A model generated the notes under the pieces. That model had not been told where the DNA came from and did not search any database. It worked only from the letters and a program-made list of their open reading frames with translations. Both the position numbers and the translations under genes were made by a program. A DNA stretch of 64,000 nt. Source: Shewanella psychrotolerans (lineage in GTDB: Bacteria; Pseudomonadota; Gammaproteobacteria; Enterobacterales; Shewanellaceae). Position 1 is the stretch's first letter, and each line of letters opens with the position of its first letter. Positions 21,387-36,543 of this stretch are shown piece by piece. The stretch lies in the NCBI RefSeq assembly GCF_019457595.1, contig NZ_CP080419.1, positions 124,001-188,000 on the forward strand, in the 5' to 3' direction.

Positions 21387-22337
21387 CTATTTCCGTAAGA
21401 GAACCTGGTTCATCAAATGATCAGTACCTTTACGGAGAATAAGATGAGCTCTGTCGCGTGTCGGCAATATGTTTAAATTCAGATTGGGACCGTTAATACT
21501 GTCCCAAATATTGGCCGCAATCTTGGTTGCTTCATTGTCATCCAATTCAGAATAATGATGGAAATAAGAATTAGGATCACTAAAGGCGCCGCTTCTAAAT
21601 TTCAAAAATCTCGATATATACCAATTTTTTAGCAGCGATTCTTCTGCATCAACATAAATGGAAAAGTCGACAAAATCAGAGACAAAAGGCTGTTGAATTG
21701 CAACATGAGTATCTTGTCCTGTTTGTAAAACATTAAGTCCTTCAATAATTAAAATATCAGGTTGTTGAATGATTTGATTTGTATCGGTAATTCTATCGTA
21801 ACTAATATGTGAGTAGATTGGCGCGTGAACCAGACTTTCTCCCGCCTTTATCTTAGAGATAAATTCGACCAGCATCTTCATATCATAACTTTCAGGAAAG
21901 CCTTTACGTTGCAATAGTCCGCGACGTTTCAGTTCCGCTAATGGATATAAGAAGCCATCTGTAGTGACTAAGTCTACTTTTGGGTGTTCAGGCCATTGTC
22001 TAAGTAACGCCTGTAAGATACGAGCAGTCGTACTTTTACCCACCGCTACGCTACCAGCAATACTGATAATATAGGGGCGTTTTGGCGGCTTTCGTCCAAG
22101 GAATTGACTGAGTACCAATCCGCGCTGTTGCTTCCCCCCCACGATTAGATTTAATAATCGACTCAGTGGTAGGTAAATGTCTGTGACTTCATCTAAGGAG
22201 ATGGACTCATTTATACCGCGTAAATCTGCTAGATCTGTTTCGCTTAACATTAACGGTACAGATTTTCTGAGTTCCGCCCATTGTTGACGCTCGAAAGCGA
22301 GATATAACGCGTTGTGAATTTGGTTTGTGGCTTGCAT
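21387..22337 (-). CDS. coaA: Type I pantothenate kinase CoaA
   Basis: Phosphorylates pantothenate, the first and rate-limiting step of coenzyme A synthesis; inhibited by CoA in E. coli. From the ATG at 22337 the protein is 316 residues, equal to E. coli, with GGGGAG seven bases upstream; an ATG at 22364 would add nine residues. The P-loop is GSVAVGKS (95-102), and conserved blocks [16 protein letters not shown] and [11 protein letters not shown] follow. It lies between birA (convergent) and the tRNA-tuf cluster (divergent). Confidence 0.96.
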   Translation of the reverse strand: MQATNQIHNALYLAFERQQWAELRKSVPLMLSETDLADLRGINESISLDEVTDIYLPLSRLLNLIVGGKQQRGLVLSQFLGRKPPKRPYIISIAGSVAVGKSTTARILQALLRQWPEHPKVDLVTTDGFLYPLAELKRRGLLQRKGFPESYDMKMLVEFISKIKAGESLVHAPIYSHISYDRITDTNQIIQQPDILIIEGLNVLQTGQDTHVAIQQPFVSDFVDFSIYVDAEESLLKNWYISRFLKFRSGAFSDPNSYFHHYSELDDNEATKIAANIWDSINGPNLNLNILPTRDRAHLILRKGTDHLMNQVLLRK

Positions 22338-22524
22338 GGACAAATCTCCCCTTAGGAAAAGCACAGTACACCATCATCTTTAGGGGGACAACCGCAAAAA
22401 CACCTTTGGCACCATGAGGATGAATCAATCTGTAATTTTTGACTGAATAGTATACGGATACCGTCTTGTTTGGCCGAAAAAACGCCGTTTAACCATTTTT
22501 TTTAAAGATTTTTAAAATTAGCTA

Positions 22525-22553
22525 TTGCACTTGTGCTCATGATTACCTAATAT
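22525..22553 (+). promoter_or_regulatory. Promoter of the tRNA-tuf operon
   Basis: TTGCAC (22525-22530) and TAATAT (22548-22553) are separated by 17 bases and followed by a GC-containing discriminator, 19 bases before tRNA-Thr. Confidence 0.75.
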
Positions 22554-22571
22554 CCGCTACCGAAATGACAC

Positions 22572-22647
<76 letters not shown>

Positions 22648-22654
22648 TTTCTCT

Positions 22655-22739
22655 GGAGGGGTTCCCGAGTGGCCAAAGGGATCAGACTGTAAATCTGACG
22701 GCTCAGCCTTCGAAGGTTCGAATCCTTCTCCCTCCACCA
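22655..22739 (+). tRNA. tRNA-Tyr(GUA)
   Basis: An 85-base class II tRNA with a long variable arm and encoded CCA. The anticodon loop CTGTAAA gives anticodon GTA. It follows tRNA-Thr after seven bases. Confidence 0.97.
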
Positions 22740-22775
22740 TTTTTCTAGGTAGTTAGGTAACCTTAGTTAGGTTGC

Positions 22776-22849
22776 GCGGATGTCGTATAATGGTATTACT
22801 CCAGCCTTCCAAGCTGATAACGCGGGTTCGATTCCCGCCATCCGCTCCA
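22776..22849 (+). tRNA. tRNA-Gly(UCC)
   Basis: A 74-base tRNA ending in encoded CCA, with anticodon loop CTTCCAA (anticodon TCC) and acceptor stem GCGGATG/CATCCGC. Order Thr-Tyr-Gly is as in the E. coli thrU-tyrU-glyT-thrT-tufB operon, but the second tRNA-Thr is missing here. Confidence 0.97.
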
Positions 22850-23035
22850 ATTTTCGCTGATAGTGCCCATATCTAAGAGCCATTCCCTTCGGGGCCGTTC
22901 TCGATAGACTGCCTTCAGCCTCCCAGCTAAGCTTCCTAAATATCTTAACTTAATCGATTCGATGACATTACAGGCATCGGATTTTTTGTTGTATGTAGAT
23001 TTCATCACCAAGTATCTCTTAATTGGGGCAATACC

Positions 23036-24220
23036 ATGGCTAAAGAAAAATTTGAACGTAGCAAACCTCACGTAAACGTGGGCACCATCGGTCACGTTGA
23101 CCATGGTAAAACAACTCTAACAGCAGCTATCTCAGCTGTATTGGCTAAGACTCACGGTGGTGAAGTTAAGAACTTTGCTCAAATCGATAACGCTCCAGAA
23201 GAGCGTGAGCGTGGTATTACCATTAATACTTCTCACATCGAATATGACACACCAACACGTCACTACGCACACGTAGACTGCCCAGGTCACGCGGATTATG
23301 TTAAAAACATGATCACTGGTGCTGCACAGATGGACGGCGCAATCCTAGTAGTAGCTTCTACAGATGGTCCAATGCCACAAACTCGTGAGCACATCCTGCT
23401 TTCACGTCAGGTTGGCGTACCATTCATCATCGTATTCATGAACAAGTGTGACATGGTTGATGATGAAGAGCTTCTAGAGCTAGTAGAAATGGAAGTTCGT
23501 GAACTTCTATCTGAATATGACTTCCCAGGTGATGACCTACCAGTTATCCAAGGTTCTGCGCTTAAAGCACTTGAAGGCGAGCCAGAGTGGGAAGCTAAGA
23601 TTATTGAACTAGCTGACGCACTAGACACTTACATCCCAGAGCCAGAGCGTGCTATCGACGGTGCATTCATTCTGCCAATCGAAGACGTATTCTCAATTTC
23701 AGGCCGTGGTACTGTTGTAACTGGTCGTGTTGAGCGTGGTATCGTACGCGTAGGTGACGAAGTAGAAATCGTAGGTATTAAAGATACGACTAAGACTACT
23801 TGTACTGGTGTTGAAATGTTCCGTAAACTGCTTGACGAAGGTCGTGCAGGTGAGAACTGTGGTGTACTACTACGTGGTACTAAGCGTGATGAAGTTGAGC
23901 GTGGTCAAGTATTGGCTAAGCCAGGTTCAATCACTCCACACACAACTTTCAAGTCAGAAATCTATGTTCTGTCTAAAGAAGAAGGTGGACGTCATACTCC
24001 ATTCTTCAAAGGCTACCGTCCACAGTTCTACTTCCGTACAACTGACGTAACCGGTACTATCGAATTGCCAGAAGGCGTAGAGATGGTAATGCCTGGTGAT
24101 AACGTAGCTATGACTGTTACACTAATCTGCCCAATCGCGATGGACGAAGGTTTACGCTTCGCGATCCGTGAAGGTGGTCGTACAGTTGGTGCTGGTGTTG
24201 TTGCAGAGATCGTAGCTTAA
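23036..24220 (+). CDS. tuf: Elongation factor Tu, copy 1
   Basis: GTPase that brings aminoacyl-tRNA to the ribosome; 394 residues, cytoplasmic. Domain 1 has the G1 loop GHVDHGKT (19-26), the switch II DCPGH and NKCD; domains 2 and 3 are complete. It starts with ATG after a GGGG ribosome site. It is downstream of the three tRNAs, the tufB position of E. coli. The encoded protein is identical to copy 2 at 39825-41009 and most of the DNA is identical as well. A terminator follows. Confidence 0.98.
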   Translation: MAKEKFERSKPHVNVGTIGHVDHGKTTLTAAISAVLAKTHGGEVKNFAQIDNAPEERERGITINTSHIEYDTPTRHYAHVDCPGHADYVKNMITGAAQMDGAILVVASTDGPMPQTREHILLSRQVGVPFIIVFMNKCDMVDDEELLELVEMEVRELLSEYDFPGDDLPVIQGSALKALEGEPEWEAKIIELADALDTYIPEPERAIDGAFILPIEDVFSISGRGTVVTGRVERGIVRVGDEVEIVGIKDTTKTTCTGVEMFRKLLDEGRAGENCGVLLRGTKRDEVERGQVLAKPGSITPHTTFKSEIYVLSKEEGGRHTPFFKGYRPQFYFRTTDVTGTIELPEGVEMVMPGDNVAMTVTLICPIAMDEGLRFAIREGGRTVGAGVVAEIVA

Positions 24221-24245
24221 TCGCAGCGAGTCTTAATAGACACTG

Positions 24246-24272
24246 AAAAAGGCAGCTTAGGCTGCCTTTTTT
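24246..24272 (+). terminator. Terminator of the tRNA-tuf operon
   Basis: AAAAAGGCAGC pairs with GCTGCCTTTTT around TTAG, followed by T. Flanking CACTGAAAA and TTTTCAGTG can extend the stem. Confidence 0.9.
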
Positions 24273-24504
24273 GTTTTCAGTGATAGATTTTTGTTGGTAA
24301 CAGTGACTGAGTCGCCTTGCCAACAGCAACGAATAAGAATACAATCTATGGCCGATTTTTGACCCTCTGGGCTGACTTTATTTGCTCCGAGATTAATTTA
24401 TTTTCGGGCATAATGTGGGCGGTCAAATCAATTTTTGCTTAATTAAAGAATTTATAGACTGGCCAGACTTAAGCTCAGGTCGTAGTGAGTAACGGAATTA
24501 ACCG

Positions 24505-24876
24505 ATGACAACAAATACTGAAAACCAGGGTAATTCTCTGGATATCGTAAAATGGGGCCTAGTAGTGATTCTACTGGCGGCTGCCATTATTGCTAATCAA
24601 ATGTATAGCGAAGCTAGCGTATTGGTTCGTGCTATCGGTGTCGTAGTGGCATTCGCAGTAGCCGGCTTTATTGCTCTTCAAACCGTGAAGGGCAAGGAAG
24701 CGCTGACATTTGCTCGCGAATCTCACATTGAAGTTCGTAAAGTGGTTTGGCCTACGCGTCAAGAAGCCCTAAATACGACATTCATCGTTCTAGCGGCAAC
24801 AGGTATACTGGCATTGATCCTTTGGGGTATGGATGCGGTATTGCTGAGAATTGTTAATTTTATTACAGGCGTATAG
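24505..24876 (+). CDS. secE: Preprotein translocase subunit SecE
   Basis: Essential clamp subunit of the SecYEG channel in the inner membrane; 123 residues with three membrane segments as in E. coli (about 18-35, 42-58 and 95-115). The conserved cytoplasmic helix ESHIEVRKVVWPTRQEAL precedes the last segment. It is co-transcribed with nusG, nine bases downstream. The tRNA-Trp gene often found before secE is absent here. Confidence 0.95.
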   Translation: MTTNTENQGNSLDIVKWGLVVILLAAAIIANQMYSEASVLVRAIGVVVAFAVAGFIALQTVKGKEALTFARESHIEVRKVVWPTRQEALNTTFIVLAATGILALILWGMDAVLLRIVNFITGV

Positions 24877-24885
24877 GCATTTCGT

Positions 24886-25428
24886 ATGACTGAAGCAAAA
24901 AAAAGATGGTATGTGGTTCAGGCCTTTTCTGGTTATGAAGGTCGTGTGTGCAAATCATTGCTTGAACACATCAAAATGCACGAAATGGAGCATTACTTTG
25001 GTGAGGTTTTAGTACCTACTGAAGAAGTGGTCGAAATGCGCGCTGGTCAGCGCCGTAAGAGCGAACGCAAATTTTTCCCTGGCTATGTATTAGTTCAGAT
25101 GGAAATGAATGACGAAAGCTGGCATTTAGTGAAAAGCATCCCGCGTGTGATGGGGTTCATTGGCGGTACTTCAGATCGTCCAGCACCGATTTCTGACAAA
25201 GAAGCCGATGCGATTTTGCAACGCCTTCAAGAAACGACTGAGTCTCCAACTCATCGCGTTATGTTTGAGCCTGGTGAAGTAGTACGTGTTACCGACGGTC
25301 CTTTCGCAGACTTTAATGGTACTGTGGAAGAAGTCGATTACGAGAAGAACCGCGTTAAAGTGTCTGTGATGATTTTCGGTCGTTCGACGCCTGTAGAACT
25401 TGATTTTGGTCAGATCGAAAAAAGCTGA
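24886..25428 (+). CDS. nusG: Transcription termination/antitermination factor NusG
   Basis: Binds RNA polymerase and links it to Rho, to the leading ribosome (through S10) and to rRNA antitermination. The 180-residue protein has the N-terminal NGN domain ([15 protein letters not shown] at 7-21) and the C-terminal KOW domain (about 127-180, [20 protein letters not shown]). It forms an operon with secE; the rplK promoter starts within about 20 bases of the stop. Confidence 0.97.
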   Translation: MTEAKKRWYVVQAFSGYEGRVCKSLLEHIKMHEMEHYFGEVLVPTEEVVEMRAGQRRKSERKFFPGYVLVQMEMNDESWHLVKSIPRVMGFIGGTSDRPAPISDKEADAILQRLQETTESPTHRVMFEPGEVVRVTDGPFADFNGTVEEVDYEKNRVKVSVMIFGRSTPVELDFGQIEKS

Positions 25429-25449
25429 TTAAATAAAGCACAAAACGTA

Positions 25450-25489
25450 TTGGAAATGGGTGCGGATTTTTGTATAATCCGCACCCATT
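25450..25489 (+). promoter_or_regulatory. rplK promoter overlapping a terminator-like hairpin
   Basis: The -35 TTGGAA (25450-25455) and -10 TATAAT (25473-25478) are 17 bases apart. A perfect 12-base inverted repeat (25455-25466 and 25478-25489) surrounds the -10 and is followed by ATTATTTT. On a nusG read-through transcript it would fold as a terminator, so one element may end secE-nusG and start rplKA. Confidence 0.7.
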
Positions 25490-25554
25490 ATTTTCGGGGA
25501 GCTAATCGGCATGTCGTCGCTAGCGTTTGTACCCATACTTGAGGAAAATGTCTC

Positions 25555-25983
25555 ATGGCAAAGAAAGTTGATGGTTACATCAAACTACAAGTAGCAGCCG
25601 GTGCTGCAAATCCGTCGCCACCAGTTGGTCCAGCATTGGGTCAGAAGGGTGTTAACATCATGGAATTCTGTAAAGCATTCAACGCTCGTACTGAAAAGTT
25701 CGAGAAAGGTATGCCAATTCCTGTTGTTATCACTGTTTACACTGATCGCTCTTTCACTTTTGAAACTAAGACGCCACCTGCTTCATTCCTACTGCTTAAA
25801 GCAGCGGGTCTTAAGTCTGGTTCAGGCCGTCCTAACACTGAAAAAGTGGGAACTATCAAGCGTAGCGCTGTCCAGGAAATCGCTGAGACTAAAGCCGCTG
25901 ATATGACTGGTGCTGATATTGAAGCGATGACTCGCTCAATTGAAGGTACTGCGCGTTCAATGGGTTTGGTAGTAGAGGATTAA
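25555..25983 (+). CDS. rplK: 50S ribosomal protein L11
   Basis: Binds the GTPase-associated region of 23S rRNA and is needed for RelA activation; 142 residues. The N-terminal domain carries the proline-rich [17 protein letters not shown] (target area of PrmA methylation and thiostrepton) and the C-terminal domain binds rRNA. It is followed four bases later by rplA. In E. coli L1 represses this operon at the rplK leader. Confidence 0.98.
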   Translation: MAKKVDGYIKLQVAAGAANPSPPVGPALGQKGVNIMEFCKAFNARTEKFEKGMPIPVVITVYTDRSFTFETKTPPASFLLLKAAGLKSGSGRPNTEKVGTIKRSAVQEIAETKAADMTGADIEAMTRSIEGTARSMGLVVED

Positions 25984-25987
25984 TATA

Positions 25988-26689
25988 ATGGCAAAGCTAA
26001 CTAAACGCGCGCGTTTGATCCGCGAAAAAGTAGAAGTAACTAAGAGCTACGACATCAACGAAGCTGTTGCACTACTTAAAGAACTAGCTACTGCTAAGTT
26101 CGTTGAGAGTGTTGACGTAGCGGTTAACCTAGGTGTTGACCCACGTAAATCTGACCAAAACGTGCGTGGTGCTACTGTACTTCCACACGGTACTGGTCGT
26201 GACGTACGTGTTGCTGTGTTCACTCAAGGCGCTAACGCTGACGCTGCTAAAGAAGCTGGTGCTGAACTTGTTGGTATGGATGACCTTGCTGCACAAGTTA
26301 AAGCTGGCGAAATGAACTTCGACGTAGTTATCGCATCTCCAGATGCAATGCGCGTTGTTGGTCAGTTAGGTCAAATCTTAGGCCCACGTGGTCTAATGCC
26401 TAACCCTAAAACTGGTACTGTAACGCCAAACGTTGCAGAAGCAGTTAAGAACGCTAAAGCGGGTCAAGTGCGTTACCGCAATGACAAGAACGGTATTATC
26501 CACACTACTATCGGTAAAGTGGACTTCGATACTGTTCAATTAAAAGAAAACCTAGAAGCTCTACTTGGCGCGCTTATCAAAGCTAAGCCTGCAGCAGCTA
26601 AAGGCGTTTTCGTTAAGAAAGTGAGCATCTCTACCACTATGGGTGCAGGTGTTGCGGTTGATCAGGGTACCCTGACTCCAGCGGCTTAA
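25988..26689 (+). CDS. rplA: 50S ribosomal protein L1
   Basis: Forms the L1 stalk that helps release deacylated tRNA and is the translational repressor of the rplKA mRNA. Length is 233 residues, with the two-domain L1 fold and the conserved [20 protein letters not shown]. It is coupled to rplK. A separate strong promoter for rplJL begins 15 bases after its stop. Confidence 0.98.
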   Translation: MAKLTKRARLIREKVEVTKSYDINEAVALLKELATAKFVESVDVAVNLGVDPRKSDQNVRGATVLPHGTGRDVRVAVFTQGANADAAKEAGAELVGMDDLAAQVKAGEMNFDVVIASPDAMRVVGQLGQILGPRGLMPNPKTGTVTPNVAEAVKNAKAGQVRYRNDKNGIIHTTIGKVDFDTVQLKENLEALLGALIKAKPAAAKGVFVKKVSISTTMGAGVAVDQGTLTPAA

Positions 26690-26703
26690 TTTCTTAGCAT
26701 GAT

Positions 26704-26740
26704 TTTACAAGGTGGGCGTATTAGTCTATAATGCGCCCAC
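26704..26740 (+). promoter_or_regulatory. rplJ promoter overlapping an inverted repeat
   Basis: TTTACA (26704-26709) and TATAAT (26727-26732) are separated by 17 bases. An 11-base inverted repeat with one wobble pair (26712-26722 and 26730-26740) encloses the -10, the same layout as at rplK. Confidence 0.75.
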
Positions 26741-26969
26741 TTTGTGGGTTGAGGTCTATTCTTTAGCGCTTTATTGCATTACTTGATAGGCCCTCGTCCA
26801 AGACCGTAGGTGTTAGCGTATAACGATAACTTAATTTCCTACGTAGACGGTGTCGGACCCCAGTTAGATTTTATTCTGCCTGGATATTCGCGCCGTAAGT
26901 AACTAAGTCGATTGATTTAGTTTGGTAATTGCTAGGGAATTCCCTAGATAGAATCCAGGAGTAAAGCCA
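26741..26969 (+). promoter_or_regulatory. rplJ mRNA leader (L10 autoregulatory region)
   Basis: About 230 bases of untranslated leader precede rplJ. In E. coli the L10-L12 complex binds this leader and represses translation. Here CCTACGTAGACGG and GTCGGACCCCAG form GC-rich helices in the middle of the leader. Identification rests on position and length; the structure was not modelled. Confidence 0.65.
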
Positions 26970-27467
26970 ATGGCATTAAGACTCGAAGACAAAAAAGCGA
27001 TTGTTGCTGAAGTCAACGAAGCTGCCAAAGGTGCTTTATCTGCAGTTGTAGCCGATTCACGCGGTGTAACTGTAGGTGATATGACCGGTCTTCGTAAAGC
27101 CGCTCGTGAAGCTGGTGTGTACGTTAAAGTTGTACGTAACACTCTAGTTAAACGCGCTGTTGAAGGTACTGCTTTTGAGTGCCTAAATGATACGTTTACT
27201 GGTCCTACTTTGATCGCATTCTCTAATGAGCATCCAGGTGCAGCAGCGCGTCTTCTTAAAGACTTCGCTAAAGCACAAGGTAACTTTGAGATCAAAGCAG
27301 CAGCCTTTGAAGGGGAATTAATCCCTGCAGATAACATTGATCGTTTAGCAAAACTACCAACATACGAAGAAGCACTAGCTCAGTTCATGATGACTCTAAA
27401 AGAAGCATCTGCTGGCAAGTTCGTTCGTACATTGGCCGCTCTACGCGATCAGAAAGAAGCTGCTTAA
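26970..27467 (+). CDS. rplJ: 50S ribosomal protein L10
   Basis: Base of the L7/L12 stalk; binds 23S rRNA through its N-terminal domain and L12 dimers through its C-terminal helix; 165 residues as in E. coli. Conserved [17 protein letters not shown] and [10 protein letters not shown] blocks are present. As the L10-L12 complex it represses its own mRNA. Ribosome site CCAGGAG lies before the ATG. Confidence 0.98.
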   Translation: MALRLEDKKAIVAEVNEAAKGALSAVVADSRGVTVGDMTGLRKAAREAGVYVKVVRNTLVKRAVEGTAFECLNDTFTGPTLIAFSNEHPGAAARLLKDFAKAQGNFEIKAAAFEGELIPADNIDRLAKLPTYEEALAQFMMTLKEASAGKFVRTLAALRDQKEAA

Positions 27468-27520
27468 TTTTACAAGCCGCTTAATTAAATTGAATTCAGT
27501 ACAATTAGGAATTTTTTGTT

Positions 27521-27886
27521 ATGTCTATCACTAAAGACCAAATCTTAGAAGCCCTTGCAGCAATGTCTGTAATGGAAGTTGTTGAACTAATCGAAGCAAT
27601 GGAAGAGAAGTTCGGCGTTTCTGCCGCTGCTGCTGTTGTTTCTGGTGGCGGCGAAGCTGCTGCTGCTGAAGAGAAAACAGAATTCGACGTAATTCTTACT
27701 TCTCACGGCGACAACAAAGTTGCAGTAATTAAAGCTCTTCGTGGCGCTACAGGTCTAGGCCTGAAAGAAGCTAAAGGTATGGCTGAATCTGCTCCAGTAG
27801 CAGTTAAAGAAGCTATCTCTAAAGAAGAAGCTGAAGCTCTTAAGACTGAACTTGAAGCAGCTGGTGCTGCAGTAGAGATCAAGTAA
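27521..27886 (+). CDS. rplL: 50S ribosomal protein L7/L12
   Basis: Stalk protein present in multiple copies; recruits translation GTPases. Length is 121 residues: the N-terminal dimer domain (about 1-35), an alanine/glycine-rich hinge (about 36-52), and the C-terminal domain with [19 protein letters not shown] and [12 protein letters not shown]. Followed by an attenuator before rpoB, which keeps stalk protein expression above polymerase expression. Confidence 0.98.
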   Translation: MSITKDQILEALAAMSVMEVVELIEAMEEKFGVSAAAAVVSGGGEAAAAEEKTEFDVILTSHGDNKVAVIKALRGATGLGLKEAKGMAESAPVAVKEAISKEEAEALKTELEAAGAAVEIK

Positions 27887-27925
27887 GTTATAATATAACT
27901 TACAACCTCCCGAGCAATCGGGCGG

Positions 27926-27958
27926 AGGCTGGCGGTTTTTTAACCGTCGGCCTTTTTT
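27926..27958 (+). terminator. rplL-rpoB attenuator
   Basis: AGGCTGGCGGTT and AACCGTCGGCCT form a stem with wobble or mismatch positions, followed by six T. A smaller helix (CCCGA/TCGGG at about 27909-27922) lies just before. The position equals the E. coli rplL-rpoB partial terminator. Confidence 0.8.
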
Positions 27959-28127
27959 GCGCTGTAAGCGTAGGCGATTTTTTTTTCACCGTTTGTCGCC
28001 AGATTTTGCAGTTCCTAGCAGAGATTACTGGTTAGGTTCTTGCTATCAACGGTGATGGGCAAACGTGCTGTTTCAACCATTGAGTGTTGTTTCAGTCTTG
28101 GTCACATCTCGCAATCAGAGGAAACCC

Positions 28128-31100
28128 ATGGTTTACTCCTATTCTGAAAAGAAGCGTATTCGCAAAGACTTTGGTAAGCGTCCACAAGTTTTGGATATCC
28201 CTTACCTATTGTCAATCCAGTTGGACTCCTTTAAGAAGTTCACCGATCAAGATCCTACAGGTGAGCGTGGTTTAGAAGCCGCTTTCCGTAGCGTTTTTCC
28301 CATCAAGAGCTTTTCTGGTAATTCAGAGCTGCAATATGTCAGCTATAAGCTAGGCGAGCCAGTTTTTGATGTGAAAGAGTGTCAAATTCGCGGTGTTACA
28401 TACTCTGCGCCACTACGTGTTAAGTTACGTATGGTGTTGTATGACCGTGAAGCTGCGCCTGGCACAGTAAAAGATATTAAAGAACAAGAAGTCTATATGG
28501 GGGATATCCCTCTTATGACTGATAACGGTACCTTTGTTATCAACGGTACTGAGCGTGTTATCGTTTCACAGCTACATCGTAGCCCTGGTGTGTTCTTCGA
28601 CCACGACCGTGGTAAGACCCACTCTTCTGGTAAGGTGCTTTATAACGCACGTATTATTCCTTACCGTGGTTCTTGGTTGGATTTTGAATTCGATCCTAAA
28701 GATGCACTATTCGTACGTATTGACCGTCGTCGTAAACTTGCAGCTTCTATCATCCTACGTGCGCTAGACTACTCTACCCAAGATATCCTTGATCTGTTCT
28801 TTGAACGTGTTCAATACAAGATTAAGAAAGATACTTTGGTAATGGGTCTAGTTGCTGATCGCCTACGTGGTGAAACAGCAAGCTACGATATTAAAGATGC
28901 TGAAGGTACTATCTTAGTTGAGAAGGGCCGTCGCATTACTGCGCGTCATATTCGTCAACTTGAAAAGACGAATACCACAGAGCTTGAAGTACCAGTTGAG
29001 TACATCTCTGGTAAGATCGCGGCACAAGATTATATCGACCCAGATACGGGCGAAGTATTGGTTTCTGCTAACGCAGAGATCAGCCTAGAAGATCTTGCTA
29101 AGCTGTCAATGGCCGGCATCAAAGAGATCGATACACTGTTTATCAACGAGCTTGATCACGGTGCATACATCTCTGACACACTACGTATCGATTCTACCAC
29201 TAACCGTCTAGAGGCGTTGGTTGAGATCTATCGTATGATGCGTCCTGGCGAGCCACCAACCAAAGATGCTGCAGAAGCACTATTCCAGAACTTGTTCTTC
29301 AGCGAAGAGCGTTATGATCTATCTAAAGTAGGTCGTATGAAGTTCAACCGTCGTCTAAGCATTGATGATGATGAAGGTACTGGCATTCTGACCAAAGAAG
29401 ATATCGTTGCTGTAATGCAGAACATCATCAAGATCCGTAACGGTAATGATGAAGTCGATGATATCGATCACTTGGGTAACCGTCGTATCCGTAGTGTTGG
29501 CGAAATGGCTGAAAACCAGTTCCGCGTCGGTCTAGTTCGTGTAGAACGTGCCGTACGTGAGCGTTTAAGCCTTGGGGATCTTAATGAGCTAATGCCTCAA
29601 GATCTGATCAACGCTAAGCCAATTTCTGCTGCAGTGAAAGAGTTCTTCGGTTCTTCACAGCTGTCTCAGTTCATGGACCAAAACAACCCACTATCAGAAG
29701 TGACCCATAAGCGTCGTATTTCGGCTCTTGGTCCTGGTGGTTTGACTCGTGAGCGTGCTGGTTTCGAAGTTCGAGACGTTCACCCAACTCACTACGGTCG
29801 TCTATGTCCAATTGAGACCCCTGAAGGTCCAAACATTGGTCTAATTAACTCGTTAGCAAGCTTTGCGCGTACTAACTCTTATGGTTTCCTTGAAACACCT
29901 TACCGTAAGGTTGTTGATGGTGTGATTACTGATCAGGTTGATTACTTGTCAGCAATCGAAGAAGGCCGTTACGTTATTGCACAGGCAAACATCGAGATCG
30001 ATGCCGATGGCCGTATGGTTGAAGAGCAGATTGCTTGTCGTCATAAGGGTGAATCTACCTTTATGCGTGCTGCTGACGTTCAATATATGGACGTATCGCC
30101 ACAACAGATCATCTCAGTTGCTGCGTCACTGATTCCGTTCCTAGAACACGATGATGCTAACCGTGCATTGATGGGTGCGAACATGCAACGTCAAGCGGTT
30201 CCAACATTGCGCGCCGATAAGCCGCTTGTTGGTACTGGTATCGAACGTACGCTAGCGGTTGACTCAGGTGTTGTTGTTGCAGCTAAGCGTGGTGGTTATG
30301 TTGATTACGTTGACGCTAGCCGCATCGTAGTTAAGGTAAACGAAGCAGAATTGACTCCAGGTGAAGCTGGTATCGATATCTACAACTTGACCAAATACAC
30401 GCGTTCTAACCAGAACACCTGTATTAACCAGCGTCCATGTTGCAGCGTTGGTGACCCAGTTGTTCGTGGTGACGTACTAGCCGATGGCCCATCTACCGAT
30501 TTAGGTGATTTGGCACTTGGTCAGAACATGCGTATCGCGTTCATGCCTTGGAACGGTTATAACTTCGAGGATTCGATCTTAATCTCTGAGCGCGTTGCGC
30601 AAGAGGATCGTTTCACCACTATCCACATTCAAGAGCTTTCATGTATCGCTCGTGATACTAAGTTGGGTAGCGAAGAGATCACTGCTGATATTCCAAACGT
30701 AGGTGAGTCTGCGCTGTCTAAGCTAGACGAGTCAGGTATCGTTTATATTGGTGCCGAAGTGAAGGGTGGCGACATCCTAGTGGGCAAAGTGACACCTAAG
30801 GGTGAAACACAGCTGACGCCAGAAGAGAAGCTATTGCGTGCTATCTTCGGTGAAAAAGCATCTGATGTTAAAGATAGCTCACTGCGTGTACCTAACTCAG
30901 TTAAAGGTACCATCATCGACGTTCAGGTATTTACCCGTGACGGCGTTGAGAAAGATAAGCGTGCGGTAGAAATCGAAGAGATGCATATCGCTCAGGCTAA
31001 GAAAGACCTAACTGAAGAATTTAAGATTCTTGAAGATGGTGTCATTGGCCGTGCTCGCAACCTATTACTAGGTGCAGGTTATACTGAAGCACAACTTGAT

Positions 31101-32159
31101 GCGATTCCACGTTCACAGTTGCTAGTGCAAACTATCGACGATGAAGCTAAGCAAACTGAACTAGAGCAGTTAGCTGAGCAAGCGGAAGAGCTAAAGGCAG
31201 ACTTCGATAAGAAGTTCGAGATCAAGCGTCGTAAGATCACTCAAGGTGATGACTTAGCACCTGGCGTACTGAAGATTGTTAAGGTTTACCTAGCAGTTAA
31301 ACGTACTATCCAGCCTGGTGATAAGATGGCGGGTCGTCACGGTAACAAGGGTGTGATCTCTAAGATCAACCCAGTAGAAGATATGCCGTACGACGAAAAT
31401 GGTAACCCAGTGGACATCGTATTGAACCCACTAGGTGTACCATCTCGTATGAACATCGGTCAGGTTCTTGAAGTGCATTTAGGTGCTGCAGCGAAAGGTA
31501 TCGGTGACAAGATCACTGCTATGCTAGAAGAGCAGCGCGAGCTCGCAGAGCTTCGTAACTACATCAAGCAAGTTTATGAACTTGGTGAAGACGTGCAGCA
31601 GCGCGTTGATATCGATTCATTTACTGATGAAGAAGTTATTCGTCTTGCTAAGAACCTTAAAGGCGGTATTCCGACTGCGACTCCAGCATTCGATGGTGCA
31701 AAAGAGAAAGAAATTAAGGAGATGCTAGAATTAGCAGGTCTTCCTACTTCTGGACAGCGCACCTTGTTTGACGGTCGTACCGGTAACCAATTCGAACGTC
31801 CAGTAACCGTAGGTTACATGTACATGCTTAAACTTAACCACTTGGTTGACGATAAGATGCACGCGCGTTCAACAGGTTCTTACAGTCTTGTTACTCAGCA
31901 ACCACTGGGCGGTAAAGCTCAGTTTGGTGGTCAGCGTTTCGGTGAGATGGAAGTATGGGCACTTGAAGCATACGGTGCCGCTTACACTCTACAAGAGATG
32001 CTTACTGTGAAGTCAGATGATGTTAACGGTCGTACTCAGATGTATAAGAACATCGTCGACGGTAACCATCAGATGCAGCCAGGTATGCCTGAGTCCTTCA
32101 ACGTATTGCTGAAGGAGATCCGTTCACTCGGTATTAATATCGAGTTGGATCAACAGTAA
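28128..32159 (+). CDS. rpoB: RNA polymerase subunit beta
   Basis: Catalytic subunit of RNA polymerase, 1343 residues (E. coli 1342). From the ATG at 28128 the protein begins [19 protein letters not shown], the family N-terminus, after GAGGAA; an upstream ATG at 28065 would add 21 unrelated residues. The rifampicin region ([20 protein letters not shown]) is wild type. [15 protein letters not shown] and the C-terminal clamp region ending GINIELDQQ are intact. It is followed after 81 bases by rpoC, with a hairpin between. Confidence 0.98.
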   Translation: MVYSYSEKKRIRKDFGKRPQVLDIPYLLSIQLDSFKKFTDQDPTGERGLEAAFRSVFPIKSFSGNSELQYVSYKLGEPVFDVKECQIRGVTYSAPLRVKLRMVLYDREAAPGTVKDIKEQEVYMGDIPLMTDNGTFVINGTERVIVSQLHRSPGVFFDHDRGKTHSSGKVLYNARIIPYRGSWLDFEFDPKDALFVRIDRRRKLAASIILRALDYSTQDILDLFFERVQYKIKKDTLVMGLVADRLRGETASYDIKDAEGTILVEKGRRITARHIRQLEKTNTTELEVPVEYISGKIAAQDYIDPDTGEVLVSANAEISLEDLAKLSMAGIKEIDTLFINELDHGAYISDTLRIDSTTNRLEALVEIYRMMRPGEPPTKDAAEALFQNLFFSEERYDLSKVGRMKFNRRLSIDDDEGTGILTKEDIVAVMQNIIKIRNGNDEVDDIDHLGNRRIRSVGEMAENQFRVGLVRVERAVRERLSLGDLNELMPQDLINAKPISAAVKEFFGSSQLSQFMDQNNPLSEVTHKRRISALGPGGLTRERAGFEVRDVHPTHYGRLCPIETPEGPNIGLINSLASFARTNSYGFLETPYRKVVDGVITDQVDYLSAIEEGRYVIAQANIEIDADGRMVEEQIACRHKGESTFMRAADVQYMDVSPQQIISVAASLIPFLEHDDANRALMGANMQRQAVPTLRADKPLVGTGIERTLAVDSGVVVAAKRGGYVDYVDASRIVVKVNEAELTPGEAGIDIYNLTKYTRSNQNTCINQRPCCSVGDPVVRGDVLADGPSTDLGDLALGQNMRIAFMPWNGYNFEDSILISERVAQEDRFTTIHIQELSCIARDTKLGSEEITADIPNVGESALSKLDESGIVYIGAEVKGGDILVGKVTPKGETQLTPEEKLLRAIFGEKASDVKDSSLRVPNSVKGTIIDVQVFTRDGVEKDKRAVEIEEMHIAQAKKDLTEEFKILEDGVIGRARNLLLGAGYTEAQLDAIPRSQLLVQTIDDEAKQTELEQLAEQAEELKADFDKKFEIKRRKITQGDDLAPGVLKIVKVYLAVKRTIQPGDKMAGRHGNKGVISKINPVEDMPYDENGNPVDIVLNPLGVPSRMNIGQVLEVHLGAAAKGIGDKITAMLEEQRELAELRNYIKQVYELGEDVQQRVDIDSFTDEEVIRLAKNLKGGIPTATPAFDGAKEKEIKEMLELAGLPTSGQRTLFDGRTGNQFERPVTVGYMYMLKLNHLVDDKMHARSTGSYSLVTQQPLGGKAQFGGQRFGEMEVWALEAYGAAYTLQEMLTVKSDDVNGRTQMYKNIVDGNHQMQPGMPESFNVLLKEIRSLGINIELDQQ

Positions 32160-32240
32160 GACTAAGGCACGCCAAAGTTTGGCAATAAACGGTGCTCTGC
32201 GCGAGCGGAGCACCCGGTTTAACTCCTTCAGGAGAGAAAC

Positions 32241-36458
<4,218 letters not shown>

Positions 36459-36484
36459 TTAGCGCTTAAACGTAAATAGATTGT

Positions 36485-36512
36485 AAAAAAGGCACCTTTT
36501 GGTGCCTTTTTT
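36485..36512 (+). terminator. Terminator after rpoC
   Basis: AAAAAAGGCACC pairs with GGTGCCTTTTTT around TTTT. It separates rpoBC from the str operon. Confidence 0.92.
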
Positions 36513-36543
36513 TACTTTAATTGAGTAAAAAGTTGGCTATTTC

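Noticed and set aside
22877..22910. Hairpin with a TTCG loop (CCC-TTCG-GGG) before tuf copy 1
   Set aside because: Only three pairs at the tip and three at the base with an internal loop; no T run. Too weak to call an attenuator.
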